A stretch of DNA of 5,616 bases from NCBI GenBank assembly GCA_910584665.1, contig CAJUBL010000103.1, forward strand, positions 1 to 5,616. The letters run 5' to 3'. Shown here one piece after another: positions 1 to 5,569 of this stretch. Position 1 is the first letter of the stretch, and each line of letters begins with the position of its first letter. A model generated the notes under the pieces. It worked only from the letters and a program-made list of their open reading frames with translations, was not told the DNA's origin and searched no databases. The DNA comes from an uncultured Muribaculaceae bacterium (GTDB lineage: Bacteria > Bacteroidota > Bacteroidia > Bacteroidales > Muribaculaceae). Both the position numbers and the translations under genes were made by a program.

Positions 1-435
1 AAATGATGTCTGATCGTAGTAATCAAGAATTTCTTTATAGAGGCCGAGGCCGGGGTTCACCCCAAGGCCGAGGCCGGGTGCTACGTTCCATTTAAGCGCA
101 GAAGCTGTGGCTTCTGCGCTTTTCTCACATCCCATAAAGGGGCCCCGATCAATAATCTCGTTAAAATATTTGATGACCTCGACATCTGTGTCAAAATAAA
201 GGCCGCCATAATGATACAGAATCCAGAACCGCGCATAGTCGCTTACAAAGGCATATTTCCCGACTTCGTATGCCTCACGGGTGTAAGGAATGATCTCAAC
301 ATCAAAGTTGTCTTCATTCCATTGCCTTATTTCATAATCAGGAAAGAATTTCTTCCAGCTTTCGATGCATTTCATCGCCAAGGGAGGCAAAGGTTTACGA
401 CCGAACCAGCAATAATGGATTACTTTGGGAATCAT
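1..435 (-). CDS. GT32-like glycosyltransferase, N-terminal part (cut by window edge)
   Basis: Partial gene of 145 codons, open to the left edge. The protein opens MIPKVIHYCWFG and continues with CIESWKKFFPDYE, QWNEDNFD, YAFVSDYARFWILYHYGG and LYFDTDVEV. This is the pattern of the DXD-sugar-binding (Gly_transf_sug, GT32/OCH1-like) transferases found in bacterial capsule, O-antigen and exopolysaccharide clusters. D82-T83-D84 is the DXD motif expected to hold the metal and nucleotide-sugar; WNVAPGLGLGVNPGLGLYKEIL (120s) is the usual Gly/Pro-rich follow-up. No signal peptide or membrane segment is visible, so a cytoplasmic or membrane-peripheral enzyme is likely. Donor and acceptor cannot be told. 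The ATG at 435-433 gives the family's typical MIPK start. It lies 64 bp after the rnr stop with no terminator between, so co-transcription with rnr is possible. The family call is strong; the pathway is inferred. Confidence 0.88.
   Translation of the reverse strand, partial: MIPKVIHYCWFGRKPLPPLAMKCIESWKKFFPDYEIRQWNEDNFDVEIIPYTREAYEVGKYAFVSDYARFWILYHYGGLYFDTDVEVIKYFNEIIDRGPFMGCEKSAEATASALKWNVAPGLGLGVNPGLGLYKEILDYYDQTSF
41..78. repeat. 14-bp direct repeat in the Gly-rich motif of the glycosyltransferase
   Basis: AGGCCGAGGCCGGG occurs at 41-54 and again, identically, at 65-78 (24-bp offset, in frame). On the minus strand both copies encode the PGLGL segments of the GLGLGVNPGLGL stretch. The protein repeat is usual for this family, so the DNA repeat probably reflects the amino-acid pattern together with identical codon choice. 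Confidence 0.6.
94..121. repeat. Perfect 12-bp inverted repeat inside the glycosyltransferase gene
   Basis: AAGCGCAGAAGC (94-105), loop TGTG, then GCTTCTGCGCTT (110-121) is a perfect 12-bp stem with a 4-nt loop. It encodes the Ser/Ala-rich segment KSAEATASAL (residues 105-114) of the glycosyltransferase, between MGCE and the VAPGLGLG motif. On the plus strand it is followed by TTTTCTC, which makes it look like a terminator for antisense transcription. On the minus strand it would form a stable hairpin in the mRNA. Whether it has any function is unknown. Confidence 0.7.
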
Positions 436-481
436 ATGGGAAACGCAGATTATATTTGTCGGGAAATCATATGGGATACGC
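427..481. repeat. Imperfect ~20-bp direct repeat spanning the glycosyltransferase start
   Basis: Positions 427-446 and 461-481 are near-identical (one inserted A and one A-to-T change), 34-35 bp apart. The first copy contains the glycosyltransferase ATG (435-433). The second contains a further minus-strand ATG (470-468) which opens a six-codon frame, MISRQI, closed by TAA at 452-450. The true start is the downstream copy, because only it leads into the conserved MIPKVIHYCWFG. The upstream copy may be a chance duplication or a leader mini-ORF. Confidence 0.6.
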
Positions 482-499
482 GTGGTTGATCAGTCAGTA

Positions 500-2752
500 T
501 TACCTACGGCGGGGACGACGGACTGTGGTACGCGGGTTGCGGCGTTTTTTGCCGGGACGGTCGCTGAGAGCCTGGGCGGCTGTCACCTTCCTGCCCAACA
601 GGTCCTCGTCGGGACGGTTTATTTTGTCGGCTATCACGAAGTCGAGTTGTTTTTTAGCCACATCGGCCCTCGCAACCCGTACCACCACTTTGTCACCGAG
701 ACGATAACGCGCACCGGTACGACGGCCTATGAGGCAATAGTTCTTCTCGTCAAAGTCATAATAATCGTCGGCAAGATCCCGCATAGGCACAAGTCCTTCG
801 CACAGATTCTCCTCAAGCTCGACATAAAGCCCCCATTCGGTGACCCCGGTAATCACACCGGGAAAAGTCTCACCCAGCCTGTCGGCCATAAACTCGACCT
901 GTTTGTACTTGATGGAGGCACGTTCCGCACTGGCAGCCAGCTGCTCCATCTCCGAGGAATGTTTACATTCCATTTCAAGTTTCTCGACGTTCACACTGCG
1001 TCCTCCGTCAAGATACCGCGCCAGAAGGCGATGCACCATCATATCGGGATACCTGCGTATGGGGGAAGTGAAATGGGTGTAGAACGGGAATCCGAGACCG
1101 TAATGCCCTATATTCTCGGTAGAATACACTGCCTTGGCCATTGAACGTATAGCCAGCGTGGAGAGGAAATTCTCCTCGGCTGTTCCCTTGACATCGGCAA
1201 GCATTCTGTTTAGAGACCGGTTAATGGCTTCAGGCTCGCCGGATACTTTAATCCTGTAACCGAAAGTAGCGGCTATTGTAGCCAGGTCCTGAAGCTTTCC
1301 CTGGTCCGGCATGTCATGAATACGATATACAAACGCTTTGGGTTTACGTTTACCCTGAGGCAGACCGACAGCCTTTGCCACTGTCTTGTTCGCCAGAAGC
1401 ATAAATTCCTCGATAAGTTTGTTGGCATCCTTCGATACTTTGAAGAATACCCCCGTAGGGTGCCCCTGTCCGTCAATATCAAACTTCACTTCAGGCCGGT
1501 CAAACTCAACTGATCCGCGGGAATACCGGTCGGCACGCATTATCTTTGCAAGACGGTCAAGAGTCAGAATCTCATCACGGTAATCACCCTCTCCGGTCTC
1601 GATTACCTGCTGAGCCTCTTCGTAGGTAAAACGACGGTTGCTGCGGGTGACAGTCCGGGCTATTTCTGATCCTATCACATTGGCATTGTCGTCCATCTCA
1701 AACACACATGAGAATGTAAGCTTATCCTCATCCGGACGTAATGAGCATATACCATTACTAAGGTGCTCGGGAAGCATAGGCACCACACGGTCAACGAGAT
1801 AGACCGATGTTGCCCTTTTAGATGCCTCCCGGTCAAGAGCGGTATCGGGCGTCACATAATGCGTGACATCGGCTATGTGCACGCCAATCTCATAGTTTCC
1901 ATTATGTAAGCGTCTGATTGACAAAGCGTCATCAAAATCCTTAGCATCTTTCGGATCGATGGTGAAAGTGGTGACATCACGCATATCAAGACGCTGAGCC
2001 ACTACCTCATCGGTAATGCCGGCATCTATGCGCCTGGCCGCACGTTCAACACTGGCCGGATAAACATACGGAAGACCGAACTCGGCCAGAATAGCATGCA
2101 TCTCGGCATTGTTCTCTCCGTTTTTTCCCAGAATATCCACAACCTCGCCACGCGGATTCTTGGCATCGTCAGGCCATTCGGTGATACGTACTATGGCCTT
2201 GTCTCCTGTCACACCGCCCTTGATCTTAGCCTTTGGAATAAAAATATCTGTGGCAAGGAACTTGGAGTCAGTCAACAGCATGCCGAAGTATTTCTCAACC
2301 TGCAGTGTTCCGATAAATGTCTGGTCTTTCTTCTCGATAATCGCCACCACCTCGGCTTCAGGCTCCACACCACGGCGACGTGCGGCTATATTGATACTCA
2401 CGCGGTCACCGTTAAGCGCATGCATTGAATTTCTCTCGGCCACGAAAATATTCTCACCGTCCACATCGGTGATCACACTGTTCTTACCGTTCGAACGCCG
2501 CACGAATGTTCCGGTCGATAAAGCAGTACGCTGCGGAGTCTTGTACTTGCCCGGAGACACCTCGATAAGGTCGCCGTTGAATGCCATGTCGACGAGGGTC
2601 ATGGCTACGGTACGCTGCTGTACCGGAGCCGAGGCGCCTATAGCATGTGCGACCTGTTTATAGTTGTATGTATTATTCTGCTGTTGGTCAACCCACTCCC
2701 TGATCCGGGCTACCAGCTTATCATTATTCTTTTTTGTCTTTGAACGAGCCAT
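500..2752 (-). CDS. rnr: Ribonuclease R (3'-5' exoribonuclease, RNase II/RNB family)
   Basis: Complete 750-residue protein, near the usual RNase R size. RNase R degrades RNA from the 3' end and can unwind structured substrates; it acts in the cytoplasm in mRNA and rRNA turnover. Visible parts: a winged-helix-like N-terminus (about residues 11-74, KLVARIREW to GKYKT), two cold-shock-type OB regions (about 81-209), the RNB catalytic domain with TIDPKDAKDFDDALS (metal-binding D266, D272, D274, D275, same spacing as E. coli D272/278/280/281), the late RNB motif HYGLGFPFYTHFTSPIRRYP (550-569), an S1 domain (about 627-709) and a very basic tail (10 Lys/Arg in the last 17 residues). I chose ATG 2752-2750 (MARSKTKKNN). 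A longer in-frame ATG at 2800 adds 16 residues unlike the family and falls within the probable promoter. Stop is TAA at 502-500. It is separated from gyrB by a terminator. Confidence 0.96.
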   Translation of the reverse strand: MARSKTKKNNDKLVARIREWVDQQQNNTYNYKQVAHAIGASAPVQQRTVAMTLVDMAFNGDLIEVSPGKYKTPQRTALSTGTFVRRSNGKNSVITDVDGENIFVAERNSMHALNGDRVSINIAARRRGVEPEAEVVAIIEKKDQTFIGTLQVEKYFGMLLTDSKFLATDIFIPKAKIKGGVTGDKAIVRITEWPDDAKNPRGEVVDILGKNGENNAEMHAILAEFGLPYVYPASVERAARRIDAGITDEVVAQRLDMRDVTTFTIDPKDAKDFDDALSIRRLHNGNYEIGVHIADVTHYVTPDTALDREASKRATSVYLVDRVVPMLPEHLSNGICSLRPDEDKLTFSCVFEMDDNANVIGSEIARTVTRSNRRFTYEEAQQVIETGEGDYRDEILTLDRLAKIMRADRYSRGSVEFDRPEVKFDIDGQGHPTGVFFKVSKDANKLIEEFMLLANKTVAKAVGLPQGKRKPKAFVYRIHDMPDQGKLQDLATIAATFGYRIKVSGEPEAINRSLNRMLADVKGTAEENFLSTLAIRSMAKAVYSTENIGHYGLGFPFYTHFTSPIRRYPDMMVHRLLARYLDGGRSVNVEKLEMECKHSSEMEQLAASAERASIKYKQVEFMADRLGETFPGVITGVTEWGLYVELEENLCEGLVPMRDLADDYYDFDEKNYCLIGRRTGARYRLGDKVVVRVARADVAKKQLDFVIADKINRPDEDLLGRKVTAAQALSDRPGKKRRNPRTTVRRPRRR

Positions 2753-2797
2753 TATAATATATCTGTTTAAGTTATGCCGGCGATGTCTATAATCGGA

Positions 2798-2827
2798 CAT
2801 ATGTACCGGCAGAAATAAAATTGCAAG
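2798..2827 (-). promoter_or_regulatory. Probable rnr promoter (Bacteroidetes type)
   Basis: On the minus strand CTTG (2827-2824) is followed after 18 nt by TACATATG (2805-2798), one mismatch each from the Bacteroidetes TTTG and TAnnTTTG elements. Spacing is slightly shorter than the usual 19-21 nt. It would start transcription about 40 nt ahead of the rnr ATG at 2752. This is a weak match by eye, supported mainly by its position after the gyrB terminator. Confidence 0.35.
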
Positions 2828-2922
2828 GCAATTTAACCGCTGTGTTTCTCAATAATGTCCAGAGGTTTGTCTGAACTCAAAAGCATACTTTTAAAATTAA
2901 CGCCGAGTGGTTGTAATTCTGT

Positions 2923-2955
2923 AAAACGGGCGGCCGGATTTTCGCGGCCGCCCGT
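2923..2955 (-). terminator. Rho-independent-like terminator after gyrB
   Basis: An 11-bp perfect G+C-rich stem, ACGGGCGGCCG (2926-2936) with CGGCCGCCCGT (2945-2955), encloses an 8-nt loop. It begins 24 bp after the gyrB stop. On the minus strand it is followed by a short T run (TTTT including the last stem base). On the plus strand it is followed by CTATTTTTT, so it could also stop transcription from the other direction, although no plus-strand gene lies just upstream. It separates gyrB from rnr. Confidence 0.8.
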
Positions 2956-2979
2956 CTATTTTTTACATTTTCAAAATAA

Positions 2980-4911
2980 TCATGCGTCGATATTGGCGTA
3001 ATTGGCATTAGACTCGATGAAGTCGCGGCGCGGACCGACATCCTCACCCATAAGCATTGAGAATATGCGGTCAGCCTCAGCGGCATCACTGATCTGGACC
3101 TGTTTGAGCATGCGGTGCTCGGGTGACATCGTTGTCTCACGCAACTCCTTATCGTCCATCTCACCAAGACCTTTAAACCGGTATACCTTTGTCTTGTCTC
3201 CGTTGACCGATATGAACTGCTGAACCTGTTGTTCTGTCCAGCAATATTCCTCAGACTTACCGCGCACACACTTGTACAACGGCGGAGTGGCAAGGTACAG
3301 ATAACCGTTCTCGATGACCGGCCGCATGCGGCGGAAGAAGAATGTCATCAACAGTGTCGCTATATGTGCCCCGTCGACATCGGCATCGGTCATTATTATG
3401 ATCTTATGATACGCGAGCTTCGAAAGGTTGGCGGCTTTAGGGTCCTCTTCGGTACCGATTGTGACGCGAAGAGCCCGGAAAAGATTTGAAATCTCCTCAT
3501 CATCAAAAATACGGTGGTCCATGGCTTTTTCTACATTGAGGATCTTACCGCGCAACGGAAGTATAGCCTGGTTGTGACGGTCACGCGCACTCTTTGCGGT
3601 ACCGCCGGCCGAGTCACCCTCGACAATGAAGAGTTCGCACTCCTCGGCATGACGAGACGAGCAGTCGGCCAGTTTGCCGGGCAGACCGCCGCTGCTGAGG
3701 GGAGACTTTCGCTGTACATTCTGGCGTGCCTTGATAGCGGCATGCCGGGCCTGTGCGGCGAGAATCACCTTCTCTACGATCACCTTGGCCTGACGCGGGT
3801 GTTCTTCAAGATACATACTCAGGGCCTCGCTCACAGCCACCTGGACGGCACCTATGACCTCTGTGTTTCCGAGTTTGGTCTTGGTCTGTCCCTCAAACTG
3901 GGGTTCCATTACTTTTACCGAAACGACAGCAGTCAGACCCTCGCGGAAATCATCGCTCGAGACATCGACCTTGGCCTTTTCGAGCATCTTGTTCTCATCG
4001 GCATACTTTTTAAGTGTCTGTGTCAGTCCGCGACGAAAACCTGTGAGATGTGTTCCACCCTCAATTGTATTGATGTTATTTACATACGAATAGACATTCT
4101 CATTGTAGGTATTGTTGTATGTCAACGCCACTTCCACAGGAATGCCCTGGCGCTCGGTAGTCAGATGTATCACGTCGTTGATAAGCGATTCCTTGTTGGA
4201 ATCAATATACTGCACGAACTCACACAGACCGGTCTCGCTGTAAAACACTTCGCTCCGCGGATTACCTTCGGCATCGAAATGACGTCTGTCTGTAAGCGTG
4301 AGACGTATTCCGGCATTAAGGAACGCAAGGTCACGCAAACGGTTGGCGAGAGTATCGTAGCTGTATACTGTCTCAGTGAAGATCGAAGCATCGGGTTTGA
4401 AAGTGATAGAAGTTCCTGTATGGTCACTCTCTCCCTCGATACGGAGATCGGTTGTCGGCTTACCGCAACTGTATTCCTGAATGTAACAACGTCCATTGCG
4501 GTGTACCTCGGCGCGCAGATAGGTCGAAAGAGCGTTCACACAGGATACACCGACACCATGAAGACCTCCCGAGACTTTGTATGAGCCTTTATCGAACTTA
4601 CCGCCGGCATGAAGCACCGTCAGCACTACTTCAAGAGCACTCTTATGCTCTTTCTCGTGCATATCCACGGGGATACCGCGGCCATTATCTATTACTGTAA
4701 TCGAATTATCCTCATTGATCGTCACATCGATATCGGTAGCATATCCGGCAAGAGCCTCATCGATCGAGTTATCGACCACCTCATATACGAGGTGATGCAG
4801 ACCTTTGGCGCTTATATCGCCAATATACATTGCGGGACGTTTGCGCACGGCTTCCAGGCCTTCAAGCACCTGGATATTACTGGCGCTGTATTCCTCTTTG
4901 TTCTCTGACAT
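2980..4911 (-). CDS. gyrB: DNA gyrase subunit B
   Basis: Complete 643-residue protein, the short gyrase B form without the ~165-residue TOPRIM insertion of E. coli GyrB (804 aa). With GyrA (not in this window) it forms the A2B2 enzyme that introduces negative supercoils using ATP. Visible parts: the GHKL ATPase domain with E44 (general base), N48, IDNGRGI (D75), the glycine loop GGLHGVGVSCVNALS (115-129), R138 aligning with the novobiocin-contacting Arg136 of E. coli, and the transducer QTK loop (Q342, K344). Next come PGKLADC (411-417) and the TOPRIM domain with EGDSAGG (E431), PLRGKILNVEKA (452-463) and TDADVDG (D509, D511, D513), then the YRFKGLGEMD tail motif (577-586). Sequence around PGKLADC and the N-terminus favours GyrB over ParE. 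I chose ATG 4911-4909 (MSENKEEYSA): the longer TTG start at 4980 would add 23 residues encoded across the promoter. Stop TGA at 2982-2980. Confidence 0.97.
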   Translation of the reverse strand: MSENKEEYSASNIQVLEGLEAVRKRPAMYIGDISAKGLHHLVYEVVDNSIDEALAGYATDIDVTINEDNSITVIDNGRGIPVDMHEKEHKSALEVVLTVLHAGGKFDKGSYKVSGGLHGVGVSCVNALSTYLRAEVHRNGRCYIQEYSCGKPTTDLRIEGESDHTGTSITFKPDASIFTETVYSYDTLANRLRDLAFLNAGIRLTLTDRRHFDAEGNPRSEVFYSETGLCEFVQYIDSNKESLINDVIHLTTERQGIPVEVALTYNNTYNENVYSYVNNINTIEGGTHLTGFRRGLTQTLKKYADENKMLEKAKVDVSSDDFREGLTAVVSVKVMEPQFEGQTKTKLGNTEVIGAVQVAVSEALSMYLEEHPRQAKVIVEKVILAAQARHAAIKARQNVQRKSPLSSGGLPGKLADCSSRHAEECELFIVEGDSAGGTAKSARDRHNQAILPLRGKILNVEKAMDHRIFDDEEISNLFRALRVTIGTEEDPKAANLSKLAYHKIIIMTDADVDGAHIATLLMTFFFRRMRPVIENGYLYLATPPLYKCVRGKSEEYCWTEQQVQQFISVNGDKTKVYRFKGLGEMDDKELRETTMSPEHRMLKQVQISDAAEADRIFSMLMGEDVGPRRDFIESNANYANIDA

Positions 4912-4943
4912 ATTTAAAGTAGTTGTTTTTCTGATTGAACGTA

Positions 4944-4975
4944 CAAAGTTAATCAAATTCTCCGAAATCTCCAAT
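4944..4975 (-). promoter_or_regulatory. gyrB promoter (Bacteroidetes -33/-7 type)
   Basis: Reading the minus strand, ATTG (4975-4972), a 20-nt spacer, then TAACTTTG (4951-4944). The second element matches the TAnnTTTG consensus fully and the first has one mismatch from TTTG; the spacing is right in the usual range. Transcription would begin around 4937, giving a leader of roughly 25 nt before ATG 4911. The leader is A-rich and has no Shine-Dalgarno sequence, which is usual for this phylum. This placement argues against the upstream TTG start for gyrB. Confidence 0.72.
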
Positions 4976-5013
4976 TTCAATACCTACGCAATCCAACAAT
5001 TAATGTTAAAACC

Positions 5014-5022
5014 GGGGGGGGG
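5014..5022. repeat. Homopolymer of nine G
   Basis: Nine consecutive G on the plus strand (C on the gyrB strand), about 40 bp upstream of the gyrB -33 element. Tracts of this length are prone to slippage. It does not lie in a coding frame, so any effect would be on transcription or DNA structure. Confidence 0.85.
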
Positions 5023-5097
5023 ATACTGCCACCTCCGCAGAATACATGTAATCACTGATATGTTTTCCATTACACGCCAACCGCCTGAAATCCAATC

Positions 5098-5116
5098 GGC
5101 GTCCTACCCGGACGCC
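5098..5116. repeat. Inverted repeat (hairpin), 7-bp stem
   Basis: GGCGTCC (5098-5104), loop TACCC, GGACGCC (5110-5116). It matches the hairpin at 5181-5198 in stem and loop, with a compensated outer pair (G-C here, A-T there). It appears to be part of a more decayed upstream copy of the 86-bp repeat, about 83 bp before the corresponding part of the first clear copy. Confidence 0.6.
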
Positions 5117-5117
5117 A

Positions 5118-5130
5118 GTGACAGTGTCAC
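5118..5130. repeat. Short inverted repeat GTGACA-G-TGTCAC
   Basis: A perfect 6-bp inverted repeat around one central G, directly after the preceding hairpin. The spacing is too short for an RNA hairpin to fold fully, so a protein-binding palindrome is as likely as an RNA structure. No known operator is recognised. Confidence 0.45.
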
Positions 5131-5136
5131 ACTGAT

Positions 5137-5167
5137 CCGGGCACGCCGCTACACCCGGCGTACCCGG
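5137..5167. repeat. Strong G+C-rich hairpin
   Basis: CCGGG (5137-5141) pairs with CCCGG (5163-5167), and ACGCCG (5143-5148) pairs with CGGCGT (5156-5161). There is a single C/A mismatch between the two helices and a 7-nt loop. It sits immediately before the first clear 86-bp repeat copy. There is no T run on either side, so it is not a typical terminator. Confidence 0.65.
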
Positions 5168-5400
5168 TTACTGATAAAACAGCGTCCTACCGGACGCTCA
5201 CGGACGTGTTTTCCGCACGCATACAGCAGGTACTTACATACCATACTCCCGACTTATGATAAAACGGTGGCATTCCGGACGCTCACGGACGTGTTTTCCG
5301 CACGCATACAGCAGGAACTTAACATACCATACTCCCGACTTATGATAAAACGGTGGCATTCCGGACACTCACGGATATGCTCAGCACGGATACAGTCATG
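5168..5400. repeat. 86-bp tandem repeat, two near-complete copies and a decayed third
   Basis: Copies start at 5168, 5254 and 5340, an exact 86-bp period. Each opens with TTA(C)TGATAAAAC. Copies 1 and 2 share CCGGACGCTCACGGACGTG, then TTTTCCGCACGCATACAGCA and the end CATACCATACTCCCGAC; they differ by two compensating 1-base indels, one point change and a 9-bp block (AGCGTCCTA in copy 1, GGTGGCATT in copy 2). Copy 3 matches copy 2 for its first 27 bases, then with one change through CTCACGGA, and fades out by about 5400. No spacers, terminal inverted repeats or reading frame are seen. The origin is unknown; local duplication of an intergenic element is the simplest view. Confidence 0.85.
5181..5198. 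repeat. Inverted repeat (hairpin) in repeat copy 1, 7-bp stem
   Basis: AGCGTCC (5181-5187), loop TACC, GGACGCT (5192-5198). In repeat copies 2 and 3 the left arm is replaced by a 9-bp block that no longer pairs with the right arm, so this hairpin exists only in copy 1 and in the related upstream element at 5098-5116. Confidence 0.55.
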
Positions 5401-5495
5401 GAAAAAGGGATAAATCCGGACAATCCCCTACAAATCTTTCATTTCATTAAATTCAAACAGTTTCCCAGTAGTACACCAAACATTTTAACTAAAAA

Positions 5496-5527
5496 TTTGG
5501 TATTTGTCAGAAAGTATTGTAAATTGC
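5496..5527 (+). promoter_or_regulatory. Possible promoter of the rightmost plus-strand gene
   Basis: TTTG (5496-5499), a 20-nt spacer, then TAAATTGC (5520-5527), which keeps TAnnTT of the Bacteroidetes -7 element but lacks its final TG. Transcription would start near 5534, about 35 nt ahead of the ATG at 5570. The TTTG lies in the right arm of an imperfect palindrome (ACCAAA at 5475-5480, TTTGGT at 5496-5501). This is a weak match. Confidence 0.33.
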
Positions 5528-5569
5528 GGGGGAATTATCACAATTATCAAACCGAAAGATCTCTCCGGC

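Larger units (their letters stand above)
4912..5569. other. Intergenic region between divergent gyrB and a plus-strand gene
   Basis: A stretch of 658 bp without a recognisable gene. It holds, from left to right, the gyrB promoter, a run of nine G (5014-5022), a group of inverted repeats (5098-5198), an 86-bp tandem repeat (5168 to about 5400), and an A/T-rich stretch (about 5425-5569) leading to the plus-strand gene. An open frame crosses the left half on the plus strand, but its translation is low-complexity and unlike any family I know. The repeat period of 86 is not a multiple of three, so the repeats do not look coding. I see no tRNA or known riboswitch in it. Confidence 0.75.

Noticed and set aside
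451..458. TATATTTG on the plus strand, a perfect TAnnTTTG box
   Set aside because: The nearest TTTG is 23 nt upstream, a little too far, and only antisense rnr sequence lies downstream. In A/T-rich intergenic DNA this is probably chance, although an antisense transcript cannot be excluded.
425..1144. Plus-strand open frame (239 codons)
   Set aside because: It is mostly antisense to the 3' part of rnr, with no family-like motifs and no promoter support beyond a chance box.
2877..3293. Minus-strand open frame (138 codons) behind gyrB
   Set aside because: It overlaps the gyrB C-terminus in another frame and runs through the terminator hairpin.
3514..4584. Long plus-strand open frame (356 codons)
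   Set aside because: It is fully antisense to gyrB, whose frame shows all catalytic motifs; the antisense translation has no recognisable domain.
2980..4911. Alternative identity as topoisomerase IV subunit ParE
   Set aside because: The N-terminal VLEGLEAVRKRPAMYIGD, the VVDNSIDEALAG segment and the PGKLADC context match gyrase B; Bacteroidetes ParE has a clearly different N-terminus as far as I recall.
5168..5400. Possible CRISPR array
   Set aside because: The repeats are contiguous 86-bp units without unique spacers, only two to three copies exist, and no cas gene is near.
4805..5413. Plus-strand open frame across the gyrB 5' end and the repeats
   Set aside because: It is antisense to the gyrB N-terminus and then crosses an 86-bp repeat whose period shifts the frame at each copy; the composition is unlike a real protein.
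5535..5542. TTATCACA as a DnaA box or origin signal
   Set aside because: It lacks one base of the TTATNCACA pattern and stands alone, with no box cluster or dnaA nearby.
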